Assembly: GCA_016712865.1 (NCBI GenBank)
Contig: JADJQH010000002.1
Coordinates: 806,001-870,000 of the forward strand
Direction: 5' to 3'
DNA length: 64,000 nucleotides
Origin: Dokdonella sp.
GTDB lineage: Bacteria; Pseudomonadota; Gammaproteobacteria; Xanthomonadales; Rhodanobacteraceae
Part shown: positions 15,225 to 24,472 of the stretch, piece by piece
Position numbering within the stretch: position 1 is the first letter of the stretch
How the letters are laid out: each line of letters opens with the position of its first letter
The notes under the pieces: generated by a model
Told to the model about the DNA's origin: nothing
Database searches by the model: none
What the model saw: only the letters and a program-made list of their open reading frames with translations
Made by a program: the position numbers and the translations under genes

Positions 15225-15854
15225 ATGCGCGCTACTACAGCAGAACTGGCGACACATGACAAGCCGCGGATCCGGGCCTGGCGCCTGGCATTGTGGCTGC
15301 TGCCCTTTGCCGTATCGGTCGTGGATTGCGCGCATGCCCAACAACCTGCAATCCATCGCTGCATCGGCGCCGACGGTGAGCCAACCTTCAGTGACAAGGA
15401 ATGCGGCAGGTCCATGCCTGCGCCAGCGGTCGACGCCGCGGCGGGCGTTCACGAACTCCCGCAATACGGGACGTCCGTTCCCTTGACCCAGACCTGCCCC
15501 GTCTCCGCCGAAGACCTACTGCGCCGGGCGCGCGCCACGTTCAACCCCGAGCAAGCCGTCGCGTTCTCGGGACTGATCCTGTGGGATGGAATGGGACAAG
15601 GCTCAAGCATTGCCGCCTTGCGCGAACTTGCGGTGCTGGTTTCCGAACCCCTGTTGTCGATGGAACTGGATTACGACTCTTGGGGCAACCTTCCGCAATC
15701 GCGTCAGCCGAGGTTCGCGCGGGAGTCGCCGCCCGCCCTCAGCCTCGTCGTGCGCACGGTTTCCGAGCACGACAACCAGGTGCCCTATGAATCGGTTGTC
15801 CGTTTTGATGTGACCGATGCCAACGGATGCTGGTGGCTGCTGATACCGTGGTAA
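15225..15854 (+). CDS. Secreted DUF4124-like protein, function unknown
   Basis: A 209-aa protein. A signal peptide (WRLALWLLPFAVSVVDCAHAQ, residues ~19-39) is followed by IHRCIGADGEPTFSDKECG, the pattern of the DUF4124 domain common in periplasmic proteins of this group. The remaining ~150 residues have no motif I recognise. GGGAGGAG lies about 10 nt before the ATG at 15225. It is oriented away from asnB, and the gap to ilvE is 95 bp, so it may be the first gene of a short transcript with ilvE. Confidence 0.75.
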   Translation: MRATTAELATHDKPRIRAWRLALWLLPFAVSVVDCAHAQQPAIHRCIGADGEPTFSDKECGRSMPAPAVDAAAGVHELPQYGTSVPLTQTCPVSAEDLLRRARATFNPEQAVAFSGLILWDGMGQGSSIAALRELAVLVSEPLLSMELDYDSWGNLPQSRQPRFARESPPALSLVVRTVSEHDNQVPYESVVRFDVTDANGCWWLLIPW

Positions 15855-15949
15855 GCCTTGCAATTCAAGCGATTGCGAACGGTGCATCGCCCGCTGCCGG
15901 TGCAGCGGTTATGATTGAGGACTTGCGAACGAACACGAGGAACGTGGCC

Positions 15950-16864
15950 ATGAACTATCCGCAATTCATCTGGCAGAACGGCCAGATCAAGCCCTGGGCC
16001 GAGGCCACCGTGCATGTCATGGCGCACGTCGTCCACTACGGTTCGTCGGTATTTGAAGGCATCCGCAGCTATGAAACGCCAAAGGGACCGGCCATCTTCC
16101 GGCTTGGCGATCACCTCAAGCGCCTTTACATGTCGGCCAGGATCTACGACATGGAAATCCCGTACACCATCGATGAACTGGCGGAAGCCTGTCGCGCCAC
16201 GATTCGCGCCAACAAATTGACCAAGGCCTATCTCAGGCCGGTGGCCTATCGCGGCCTGGGCGGATTCGGGCTTTCAGCGGAAACTCCCATTGACGTTGCC
16301 GTGGCCACCTGGGAAATGGGTCCGTACCTGGGCCCCGGCGTGCTTGAGACGGGAATCGATGCCTGCGTTTCGAGCTGGCAGCGCATGGCGCCGAACACGA
16401 TCCCCGCCGGCTCCAAGGCCGGTGGCAATTACCTGTCTGGCCAACTCATCGCGCGCGAAGCACGCCGCCTCGGCTTTGGCGAAGGCATTGCACTGGCATC
16501 CACCGGATTGCTCAGCGAGGGTGCCGGTGAAAACCTGTTCCTGGTGTTCGATGGCCAGTTGCACACGACGCCTGTGAGCGCAGCCATCCTCAATGGCATC
16601 ACTCGCCACACCCTGATCACGCTGGCACGCGAGAATGGCATCGAGGTGATCGAGCGTGACATGCCACGCGAATACCTCTACCTCGCCGATGAAATCCTGA
16701 TGTGCGGCACGGCCGCCGAAGTCACGCCCATCCGCGCGGTCGACGGCAAGACCATCGGCGAAGGCAAGGCAGGACCGATCACGCGGCGCCTGCAGGATCT
16801 CTACTTCGGCTTGTTCAGCGGCAAGACCCCGGACCGGTGGAACTGGCTGGATCCGGTCGGCTGA
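15950..16864 (+). CDS. ilvE: Branched-chain amino acid aminotransferase
   Basis: A 304-aa class IV PLP aminotransferase performing the last step of Val, Leu and Ile synthesis with glutamate. Closely matches E. coli IlvE along its length: HVVHYGSSVFEGIRSY, AYLRPVAYRG, the PLP lysine in GSKAGGNYL (about residue 159), SEGAGENLF and CGTAAEVTPIR. The ATG at 15950 follows GAGGA by about 9 nt; the frame is open upstream but without family similarity. Confidence 0.96.
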   Translation: MNYPQFIWQNGQIKPWAEATVHVMAHVVHYGSSVFEGIRSYETPKGPAIFRLGDHLKRLYMSARIYDMEIPYTIDELAEACRATIRANKLTKAYLRPVAYRGLGGFGLSAETPIDVAVATWEMGPYLGPGVLETGIDACVSSWQRMAPNTIPAGSKAGGNYLSGQLIAREARRLGFGEGIALASTGLLSEGAGENLFLVFDGQLHTTPVSAAILNGITRHTLITLARENGIEVIERDMPREYLYLADEILMCGTAAEVTPIRAVDGKTIGEGKAGPITRRLQDLYFGLFSGKTPDRWNWLDPVG

Positions 16865-17114
16865 TCAACCCGGATACTTCATGAGGGGGCGCGGATGATC
16901 GCGGAGGATTTTGCGACAAGCGCGAGACGCGCGGAGCCGCAATGGTGGTTCCATTGGGGCGACAAGCAACGTGGCGATTGCCGCAAAAGACCCGCGAGGG
17001 CCGCGCCAGTGCAAAATGGCCGCGGACAGCCTGTCATGGTGTCGATCCCGGCCGAAACCCTGGAGTTGCCAAGGTTGACGATGCCATTCTGCGCGACCTC
17101 GTGAAATATCCGGG

Positions 17115-18402
17115 TTAACTCCGCTTGTCGAATTGCAAGGTGGCCACTGCGCCACCCTGTGGACGTGGTGCGAGGGAAACTTCCCAGCCGTACAGCTCGC
17201 ATAGCCTGCGCACGATGGCCAGACCGAGTCCCGCGCCCTTGACCAGATTCGTGCCCCGTTCGCCGCGCTGGAACAGGCGCTCGGCATCCTCCAGGCGGAT
17301 ACCCGGACCCGTATCCTCGACGGCGACGCGGCCATGGCCGACGATTACCGCCACTTCCCCGCTCTGCGTGTACTTGAACGCATTGCTGATCAGGTTGGTC
17401 AATGCCACCGCAACCACCGAGGAGGGCGCCGTTGCCTGCAAGGGTTGTTCGATTTCGAGTCGGACGCTGACCGGCTTGCTGCCCAGGTGGGGGCCGGCTG
17501 ATATCGATGACCTGCTCGGCCACCCGCGCAACATCCGTGGTTTCCCCGTCCGTAGGTGCCTGCCGCTCGCTGCGCGAAAGCAGCAGCAAGGCATCGGTAA
17601 GCTCGGTCGACTGACGCACCGCGCGTTCAATCCTGCGCAATCGCTCATGGACCTTGGGCGGCAAATCCTGCGCCATCAGCAACTCCGTCGTCGTGGCAAT
17701 CACTGCCAGCGGGGTGCGCAGCTCGTGGCTGACGTCGGCATTGAACTCGCGGTCGCGCTCGACCAGATGGGTCAGACGTTCCGCGTATTCATCGAGCGCG
17801 GCGGCCAGTTGCCCCACCTCGTCGTCGGCAAAGTGGGGCTTCAGGGCCTGCACCTGGCCGCTGCGACTGAGCGCCTGCACGCGCTTGGCCAAGTCGGTTA
17901 CCGGACGCATGACGCGCGCGGAGGACCAGAACCCGATGATCAGCGACAGCAGGCTGAACACCAGCACCGCAAGCACCAGCGCGACTTGCAGCAGACGCTG
18001 GGCGTTCATTTCCTGGGTGGTGTCGTAACGCAGGAAGAACCAGTAGTGCGGATCCTTGCGCACCGCCAGCTTGTAGGTTTGCCGCCCCCCCTTGCCGTTG
18101 CTTTCATCCAGATCGTGGATGCCGTTGGGCAACTCGCGCCAGGCAAATGGCACGTTGGCGAATTTTCGTTCGCTGTAGGTAAAGCCGGCTATCTTCTCGA
18201 ACGGCACGCCGGGCGTTTGCGGATCCTTGTAGAACTGGTCCGCGTAGCCTGACAGGTTGTTCTGCAGGGTTTCGCCAATCAGGTTGCTTTCCAGCCAACC
18301 GCGCAACAGTACCGCGCTGACCGCGAACAAGGCCGTCAGCGTCAGACCGAAAATGGCAAACGAAACAATGATCCGGCTGCGCAGCCTACGCCGGTACTGC
18401 AT
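17115..18402 (-). pseudogene. Sensor histidine kinase with one-base frameshift
   Basis: Two frames together make one kinase. The first frame gives an N-terminal helix (about 10-34), a periplasmic region, a second helix (about 140-160), HAMP, and the H-box ADVSHELRTPLAV. The second frame carries the N-box (LTNLISNAFKY), G1 (VEDTGPGI) and G2 (GAGLGLAIVRRL) of the ATPase domain and stops at 17115. The switch falls at a run of five G (17489-17493); removing one restores VIDISRPHLGSKPVSV. Unshifted, the first frame would run on to 16879 without an ATPase domain. It could be a real mutation or a base-call error. It overlaps the regulator gene by 17 bp. Confidence 0.85.
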
Positions 18403-19072
18403 CCGGATCGACCATGCGATAACCGATTCCGTGGCGGGTCTGGATCAGCGGCTTGGCAAACGGCTTGTCGATTGCCGCTCGCAGACCGTGGATGTGTACG
18501 CGCAAGGAGTCGCTGTCGGGCAACTCCTCGCCCCAAACCCGGGTTTCCAGCTCCTGGCGAGTCACTACCGACGGCGCTGCATCCATCAGGGCCTGCAACA
18601 GCTTGAGCGCAATCGGATTGAGCTGGATCGACTTGCCGTCGCGGATCACGACCAGGGTATCGAGGTTGTAGGTGAGATCGGCCAGTTGCAGCAGGCGCGT
18701 CTTGGCCCCCTTGCCACGCCGCCCCAGCACTTCAAGGCGTGCGGCCAGTTCCTGCAACGCGAACGGCTTGACCATGTAGTCATCCGCGCCGGAATCAAAA
18801 CCGGAAAGCTTCTGCTCCAGCGCATCGCGCGCCGTCAGCATCAATACCGGGGTCTGCTTTCGCGCGTCTTGGCGCAGTTTGCGGCAGACCTCGAGCCCAT
18901 CCATGCCGGGCAGGCTGAGGTCGAGGACGATGACATCGAAGGTGTTGACGACCGCAAGGTGCAGTCCGGTCACCCCGTCCCCGGCAAAATCGACCACATG
19001 GCCGCGATCGGCCAGAAAGTCGCCTACATTGGCGGCGATGTCGCTATTGTCTTCGATGACGAGTATGCGCAT
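18386..19072 (-). CDS. OmpR-family response regulator
   Basis: A 228-aa two-component regulator. The receiver domain (1-115) has the acidic pair EDN, the phospho-acceptor Asp in VIVLDLSLPGMDG, Thr in LMLTARD and Lys in VKPFAL. The C-terminal winged helix (about 130-225) ends in the usual TRHGIGYRMVDP. The ATG at 19072 (MRILVIED) is the standard N terminus; an in-frame Met three codons earlier is possible. It is the partner of the following kinase. The target is unknown. Confidence 0.93.
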   Translation of the reverse strand: MRILVIEDNSDIAANVGDFLADRGHVVDFAGDGVTGLHLAVVNTFDVIVLDLSLPGMDGLEVCRKLRQDARKQTPVLMLTARDALEQKLSGFDSGADDYMVKPFALQELAARLEVLGRRGKGAKTRLLQLADLTYNLDTLVVIRDGKSIQLNPIALKLLQALMDAAPSVVTRQELETRVWGEELPDSDSLRVHIHGLRAAIDKPFAKPLIQTRHGIGYRMVDPDAVPA

Positions 19073-19086
19073 GGCGGGCATAGCTT

Positions 19087-19312
19087 AAGGCAACGTTGAT
19101 CAAGTGGTACAGCCGTCATGGCGTTCAGAAAGTTCGCCAGTCGTGCTGCGAGGCGAGGGGAAGGCTGGCTGCCTTTCCAAGCCGCGCGGTGCGGCTGGAG
19201 GACTTTCAGAGCGCCACCCGTTTTGATAACAATCAATCTGTTGGGCAGAGCCTGTCCTGAGCCTGACGAAGGATCTGTCGTGACGGTTGCACCACTTGAT
19301 CAGCGTTGCCTT
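19087..19312. mobile_element. MITE-like element with 22-bp terminal inverted repeats
   Basis: The ends AAGGCAACGTTGATCAAGTG and CACTTGATCAGCGTTGCCTT are inverted copies (one mismatch) enclosing 226 bp with no gene. The interior contains the GCCTGTCCTGAGCCTGACGA motif. The subterminal TGATCAAGT is shared with the left flank of the REP-like copy at 6075. Confidence 0.65.
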
Positions 19313-19393
19313 TCTGCGGAACTCCCGAAAAGGATGTTCCGGGACGGAAGAGCAATGCCGAGGATGGGGGTTGCCGATCGAGGCGCAATAAAA

Positions 19394-19438
19394 TGGCCCA
19401 AGGAGGTGCCTTTGGGGGAACACACCTCGCTTGGGCCA
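19394..19438 (-). terminator. Long hairpin downstream of rimK, candidate terminator
   Basis: A 15-bp stem (TGGCCCAAGGAGGTG with its complement, one bulged base) and 14-nt loop. On the minus strand it is followed by ATTTTATTG, a weak T tract, so it may end the rimK transcript 170 bp downstream of the stop. The rest of the 19313-19605 gap is GGA-rich and shows no gene; a small RNA cannot be excluded. Confidence 0.45.
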
Positions 19439-19605
19439 AAAGCTACTGCCCCGATTACCGTAATCTGCCTGTCACCGGAACACGTCTTTAGGAGTGTCGA
19501 GCAGAACCTACAGTGGCCCGACTATAGGCATCTGCAACTTAAATCGAGGTTAAGTCGCTCTGAGTCTTGCGTTAATGCCAATGCGGGAGCAAACCCCGCT
19601 CCGGC

Positions 19606-20490
19606 TCAGGCCCGCCGCGCCGCGCCCTCTTCCACGCTGGCGATGATCGCGCCGGCCACATCCACGCCGGTGGCCGATTCGATGCCCTCCAGGCCAGGCG
19701 ATGCGTTGACTTCAAGGACCAAGGGCCCGCGTTGGGAGCGCAGCAGGTCCACGCCGGCAATTCCAAGCCCCATGGTCCTGGCTGCGCGAAGGGCGATGTT
19801 GATTTCCTGGGTCGAAAGCTCCACGGCACTGGCCTTTCCACCCCGATGCAGGTTGGCCCGGAAATCACCTTCCGGAGCCTGGCGATGCATGGCCGCAGCA
19901 ACCTGGTTTCCGATCACGAAGCAGCGCAAGTCACCACCGCCGGCCTCGGCAATGAACTCCTGCACGACGAAATTCGCGTAGAGCCCGCGAAACGCTTCGA
20001 TCATGCCCTGCGACGCCGACCGCTTCTCCGCCAGCAACACGCCCTGGCCCTGGGCCCCTTCGTTGAGCTTGATGACATGCGGCGGCTCACCCAACATGCG
20101 CAGCAGGTCCGCTGTGTCGTCCGGGTAGTCGCCAAAAACGGTACGCGGCAGGTCAATGCCCTCGCGAGCGAGCAATTGCAGCGATCGGAGCTTGTCGCGG
20201 GCACGCAGGACCGCATCCGATGAGTTCGGCGTGTACACCCCCATCATTTCAAACTGCCTCAGTACCGCAGTTCCATAGAAGGTGATCGAAGAACCGATGC
20301 GCGGAATGACGGCATCGAAGCCGCTCAAGGCGCGCCCCTTGTAGTGCATCTCGAATCCCTGGTGCGAGATGCGCATGTAGCAACGCAGGGGATCGAGCAC
20401 GCGAACTCGGTGGCCACGCTTGCGCCCCGCCTCGACCAGTCGCGATGTCGAATACAGGGAGGCGTTGCGGGAAAGAATTGCAATCTTCAT
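19606..20490 (-). CDS. rimK: RimK-type ATP-grasp ligase (ribosomal protein S6 modification)
   Basis: A 294-aa ATP-grasp enzyme that adds glutamate residues to the C terminus of ribosomal protein S6. Very similar in layout to E. coli RimK (300 aa): [34 protein letters not shown] (ATP site), [20 protein letters not shown] and [15 protein letters not shown] (metal-binding Glu/Asn). Only the last ~10 residues differ in length. It is a lone gene between a tRNA-Gly and a repeat-filled gap. Confidence 0.94.
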   Translation of the reverse strand: MKIAILSRNASLYSTSRLVEAGRKRGHRVRVLDPLRCYMRISHQGFEMHYKGRALSGFDAVIPRIGSSITFYGTAVLRQFEMMGVYTPNSSDAVLRARDKLRSLQLLAREGIDLPRTVFGDYPDDTADLLRMLGEPPHVIKLNEGAQGQGVLLAEKRSASQGMIEAFRGLYANFVVQEFIAEAGGGDLRCFVIGNQVAAAMHRQAPEGDFRANLHRGGKASAVELSTQEINIALRAARTMGLGIAGVDLLRSQRGPLVLEVNASPGLEGIESATGVDVAGAIIASVEEGAARRA

Positions 20491-20533
20491 GGCGGGACAC
20501 GCAGGCGTTTGGAGGCGGTACCACCGGAAAGTC

Positions 20534-20607
20534 TGGAGCGGGTGAAGGGAATCGAACCCTCGTCAGTAGCTTGGGAAGCTACAGCTCTACCATTGAGCTA
20601 CACCCGC
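20534..20607 (-). tRNA. tRNA-Gly (CCC)
   Basis: A cloverleaf is readable on the minus strand: acceptor GCGGGTG/CACCCGC, D arm GCTC AATGGTA GAGC, anticodon stem GTAGC/GCTAC with loop TTCCCAA (anticodon CCC), T arm GAGGG TTCGATT CCCTT, discriminator T and an encoded CCA (20534-20536). It is very like E. coli glyU. Confidence 0.97.
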
Positions 20608-20866
20608 ATCAGCAGCCTGTCAGACTGCAGGCGCAGATTATCCGTGAACGGCGTCAAGCGGCAAGCGTGATCCAATTGCCGCCGGGATGCCGCACTGGCG
20701 CACGCTTTGACGGGGCGAAAATGCAAACGATCATGACATGCGGACAAAGGCCAGGATGGATAGTCCGCGTTCAGCTTGCATGCGTTGATATACGCGTGCA
20801 CCGGAAGGTCCACAGCGGAGCATTGGCTCCCTGGCTGAGGAACGTCCGGTCATTCAGGAGAGCAAC

Positions 20867-23245
20867 ATGTTGAAGCGACACTTTTCACCCTTGGGTTTCT
20901 GGCTGGCCAGCCTGGTGCTGGCGCTGTGCACGGTCAGCAGTTCGGCATTCGCCGATCCGCCCGGGCGCGTCGCACGCGTAAGTTACCTCGGCGGTTACGT
21001 CAGCATGCAACCTGCAGGCATGGAGGAATGGAGCGAGGCGCGCATCAATCGCCCCTTGATCACCGGTGACTCCCTGTACTCCGACCGCGCCTCGCGTGTC
21101 GAAATGGAAATTGGCGCAGCGACGCTTCGCCTGGACGAGCGCTCCTCGTTCCGACTGCTCAACCTGGACGATTCCCAGGCCCAGTTTGAGCTGACCTCGG
21201 GCACGGCGAGCCTCAATGTGCGCCGCGTGTTCGACGACCAGTACTACGAGGTGGATACGCCGACCCTGGCCCTGGTCATCGATCGGCCGGGCCTGTACCG
21301 CATCGACATTTCGCCCGACGGCGACTCCACCATGGTTTCGGTGGTGGATGGCGATGCGGAAGTCTACGGCCGTGACAACGCCAGCTACAGCGTGCGCGAA
21401 GGACGCGCCTATCGCTTTTACGATGACAGGCTTCGCGATGTGCGCGTTTTCGACTTGCCGCGGGAAGATGATTTCGATCGCTGGTGCTTCGAGCGCATGG
21501 ACCGCTATCAGAACTCGCCGTCGCGCCGCTACGTGTCCGAGGAAATCATCGGTTACGCCGACCTCGACGACTACGGCTCCTGGAGCACGGCCGCAACCTA
21601 CGGTTCGATCTGGTATCCGCGGGTCAATGCGGGCTGGGCGCCGTATCGCCATGGGCATTGGTCCTGGATCGACCCGTGGGGTTGGACCTGGGTCGACAAT
21701 GAATCCTGGGGCTTTGCTCCGTCCCATTACGGCCGCTGGGCCTATGTGGGAAACCGTTGGGGCTGGGTGCCCGGTCCGCGCCATGTGCGGCCGATCTATG
21801 CCCCTGCACTGGTTGCCTTTGTCGGCGGAGGCGGATTCAACGTCGGAATTTCCGTGGGTGGCCCGGTTGGCTGGTTCCCGCTCGGACCTCGTGATGTCTA
21901 CGTGCCGTGGTATCGCGGCTCCCGCAATTACTTCAACAACATCAACGTGCACAACACGACGATCATCAACAACACCTACATCACCAACGTCTACAACGAT
22001 TATTCGCGTGGCGCGGTGATCCGCAACGCCAACTATGCGTACGGCGGAAACGTTGGTGCATTCACGGCCGTCTCGCGGGACGACTTCGTCAATGCCCGTG
22101 CAGTGGACCGTGCGCGTGTCCAGGTGAACCAGGCCCAGCTCAGCCGCAGCAATGTGGTCAGCCAGGTACAAATCGCGCCCACCGCGCGCAGCTTCGTGGG
22201 TGGCAGCGTGGCACGGGCCGACGGCGGTCGCGTGGCACGCAACGCGAATTTTGATCGGACGGTGATTGCGCGCACCGCGCCCCCCGCTCGGGAAATGAAT
22301 GCGCAAGCCCGAATCCAGGCCATTTCACGCAACAACAACCAGCCGCTTGCCGTCAGCCAGATGCAGGAAATGAGCGAGCGCAAGCCGGTGCGGACCAGCC
22401 AGCGCACACCCCGCGTGCAGGTCGTGGGCAATGATCGAAGCCCGGCAGGCACGCGCGCTGCGGTTTCCCGCGAGCCGGCAGGCGATTCACGCCAACCGAT
22501 CTCGCGCGGCAATGCACAGTCCCCGTCGGTCGAGAGTCGTGGTGCGCCAACGCGCACGCAACGTACGGATGACGCCCAGCGCGGCGCACCTTCCGCGGGC
22601 ACGGAGCGAACCGTGCGTGCGCCACGCAGCGAAGGCCGAGCTGACGAATCCAGCGTACGCAAGCCGGTCAGCACGCGCGAGCAATCCGAAGTGCGCTATG
22701 CCCCGAGTCGCGACAGCCGCCAGGACAGCGGTGCTGTTTCCCGGCAAGGCAGTGAGCGCACGGTGCGCGCTCCACAGCCCAGTGAGCGGCCAACCTACAA
22801 GGACGACGCTGGCGATACCCAGCGCGGCACGCAAAGCTCGCGCACCATGCGCCAGTCGCAAGGTCAGAGCCAGGGCATGTCTGCGCCGCGCGAGGAGCCG
22901 ATTCGGGTGCCAGAACGCCGCTATGAACCACGGTCCCAGCCCGAGCAGCGCAGCTACCAGCCGCAGCAACAGCAACCGACGCGTCGCAGTGAACCGCAGC
23001 AGCAGTCGGAGCGCAGCTATCAGCCCCAACAGCAACAGCAGCGCAGCTATCAGCCACAGCAGCGATCCGAACCGGTCCAGCGAACCCAGCGCGAGGTGCA
23101 ACCTCAGCAGGCCGCACCGCAGCCTCGCGTGGTCGAACAACGCCAGCCGCAGCAACGCCAGGCGGCACCACAGGAATCGCGCGAGAAATCCGACAGCGAC
23201 AACCAGGACAGCAGCCAGCAACAGCGCAAATCGCGCAACTGGTAG
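20867..23245 (+). CDS. Secreted FecR-domain / DUF6600 protein with long disordered Gln/Arg-rich tail
   Basis: A 792-aa exported protein. Signal peptide about residues 1-29 (ending SAFA). Residues ~35-185 form a FecR-like beta domain (GGYVSMQPAG, DRASRVEMEIG, VVDGDAEVYG). Residues ~220-330 are a Trp/Tyr/Gly-rich DUF6600 repeat region (GHWSWIDPWGWTWVDNESWG). An Asn-rich stretch (INVHNTTIINNTYITNVYN) follows, and from ~430 to the end the protein is low complexity with repeated RSYQPQQ units and no predicted fold. Function unknown; envelope association is likely. An intrinsic terminator follows the stop. Confidence 0.85.
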   Translation: MLKRHFSPLGFWLASLVLALCTVSSSAFADPPGRVARVSYLGGYVSMQPAGMEEWSEARINRPLITGDSLYSDRASRVEMEIGAATLRLDERSSFRLLNLDDSQAQFELTSGTASLNVRRVFDDQYYEVDTPTLALVIDRPGLYRIDISPDGDSTMVSVVDGDAEVYGRDNASYSVREGRAYRFYDDRLRDVRVFDLPREDDFDRWCFERMDRYQNSPSRRYVSEEIIGYADLDDYGSWSTAATYGSIWYPRVNAGWAPYRHGHWSWIDPWGWTWVDNESWGFAPSHYGRWAYVGNRWGWVPGPRHVRPIYAPALVAFVGGGGFNVGISVGGPVGWFPLGPRDVYVPWYRGSRNYFNNINVHNTTIINNTYITNVYNDYSRGAVIRNANYAYGGNVGAFTAVSRDDFVNARAVDRARVQVNQAQLSRSNVVSQVQIAPTARSFVGGSVARADGGRVARNANFDRTVIARTAPPAREMNAQARIQAISRNNNQPLAVSQMQEMSERKPVRTSQRTPRVQVVGNDRSPAGTRAAVSREPAGDSRQPISRGNAQSPSVESRGAPTRTQRTDDAQRGAPSAGTERTVRAPRSEGRADESSVRKPVSTREQSEVRYAPSRDSRQDSGAVSRQGSERTVRAPQPSERPTYKDDAGDTQRGTQSSRTMRQSQGQSQGMSAPREEPIRVPERRYEPRSQPEQRSYQPQQQQPTRRSEPQQQSERSYQPQQQQQRSYQPQQRSEPVQRTQREVQPQQAAPQPRVVEQRQPQQRQAAPQESREKSDSDNQDSSQQQRKSRNW

Positions 23246-23267
23246 TCCTTGATCGAAGCCGATGAGC

Positions 23268-23298
23268 GACGCCGCGGATCCCCGCGGCGTCTTTTTTT
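23268..23298 (+). terminator. Intrinsic terminator after the FecR/DUF6600 gene
   Basis: GACGCCGCGG, loop ATCC, CCGCGGCGTC followed by seven T. It starts 22 bp after the stop codon. Confidence 0.9.
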
Positions 23299-23416
23299 GC
23301 GGTATGCCGACCGCGAACCGCAGGAGCCTGCGCGGGTGAACCCGACCTGATCGGCTCCGCTTCGCGGAACCCGCGGGTGCGCGCCCCGCATGGGGCATCC
23401 GGGCTACAATTCACGC

Positions 23417-23617
23417 ATGAACATCGTTCTCAACGGCGAAACCCGAACACTCGACCACGAGCAGTCGCTTCGCGAGCTGCTTGACGCAGCCGGATACCGC
23501 GACAAACGCGTCGCAGTCGAGGTCAACCGGCAGATCATCTCGCGCAGCGCCCATGCCGACTACCGCATTTGCAACGGTGATCGCATCGAAATCGTGCATG
23601 CCATAGGTGGCGGCTGA
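23417..23617 (+). CDS. thiS: Sulfur carrier protein ThiS
   Basis: A 66-aa ubiquitin-like carrier ending in Gly-Gly, which is adenylated and thiocarboxylated to carry sulfur into the thiazole ring of thiamine. MNIVLNGE and the C-terminal [11 protein letters not shown] are typical. The ATG at 23417 gives the normal length; an in-frame start 27 bp upstream is less likely. The stop overlaps the thiG start by one base (TGATG). Confidence 0.95.
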   Translation: MNIVLNGETRTLDHEQSLRELLDAAGYRDKRVAVEVNRQIISRSAHADYRICNGDRIEIVHAIGGG

Positions 23618-24468
23618 TGACGGCCAATGCATCGCTCGCGAATCCTGCCTTGAGGGTGACGCCAGCCGGCGCAGCGGGAACCGCAGGCACCGATGATCAT
23701 TTGGTTATCGCCGGTCGCAGTTATCGTTCACGGCTGCTGACCGGAACGGGCAAGTTCAAGGATCTTGAGGAAACCCGTCTGGCCACCGAGGCCGCTGCTG
23801 CCGAAATCGTCACCGTCGCCATTCGACGTACCAACATCGGCCAGGACCCTTCGCAACCCAATCTGCTCGACGTGTTGCCGCCCGACCGTTTCACCATCCT
23901 GCCAAATACTGCCGGCTGCTATACGGCTGATGATGCCGTGCGGACCCTGCAACTGGCGCGCGAACTGCTCGATGGCCACAGCCTGGTGAAACTTGAAGTG
24001 CTTGGCGACCAGAAGACCCTGTTCCCGGACATGCTGCAAACCCTGATTGCGGCAGAACGGCTGGTGGCCGATGGATTCCAGGTCATGGTGTATTGCACGG
24101 ACGATCCGTTGCTGGCGCGTCGCCTCGAGGAAATCGGCTGTGCCGCGATCATGCCGCTGGCCGCGCCCATTGGATCCGGACTCGGCATCCAGAACCGCTA
24201 CAACCTGCTCGAGATCATCGACAACGCGAAGGTGCCGGTCATCGTCGATGCCGGGGTGGGCACGGCATCGGACGCCTCGATAGCCATGGAACTGGGTTGC
24301 GACGGGGTACTCATGAACACGGCCATCGCCGGCGCGCGTGAACCTGTCCTGATGGCGCACGCCATGCGCCTGGCCGTGGAGGCCGGGCGTGCCGCGTTCC
24401 GTGCCGGACGCATTCCGCGCAAGCGTTATGCATCGGCCTCCAGCCCACTTGAAGGAACCCTCGGCTGA
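23617..24468 (+). CDS. thiG: Thiazole synthase ThiG
   Basis: A 283-aa TIM barrel that condenses deoxyxylulose phosphate, ThiS thiocarboxylate and dehydroglycine to the thiamine thiazole phosphate. Seen: [23 protein letters not shown], the Schiff-base Lys in LVKLEVLGD, and [10 protein letters not shown] and [11 protein letters not shown] phosphate loops. The first ~25 residues ([18 protein letters not shown]) are longer than usual and not conserved; an internal start is possible but the one-base overlap with thiS favours this one. Confidence 0.96.
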   Translation: MTANASLANPALRVTPAGAAGTAGTDDHLVIAGRSYRSRLLTGTGKFKDLEETRLATEAAAAEIVTVAIRRTNIGQDPSQPNLLDVLPPDRFTILPNTAGCYTADDAVRTLQLARELLDGHSLVKLEVLGDQKTLFPDMLQTLIAAERLVADGFQVMVYCTDDPLLARRLEEIGCAAIMPLAAPIGSGLGIQNRYNLLEIIDNAKVPVIVDAGVGTASDASIAMELGCDGVLMNTAIAGAREPVLMAHAMRLAVEAGRAAFRAGRIPRKRYASASSPLEGTLG

Positions 24469-24472
24469 AGCC

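Noticed and set aside
15128-15226. 32-codon asnB leader peptide as a gene
   Set aside because: No ribosome-binding site; its start overlaps the divergent gene's start. Kept only as part of the attenuation idea.
16879-17114. Extension of the histidine kinase to 16879
   Set aside because: This frame after the G5 run has no kinase similarity; the ATPase domain is in the other frame ending at 17115.
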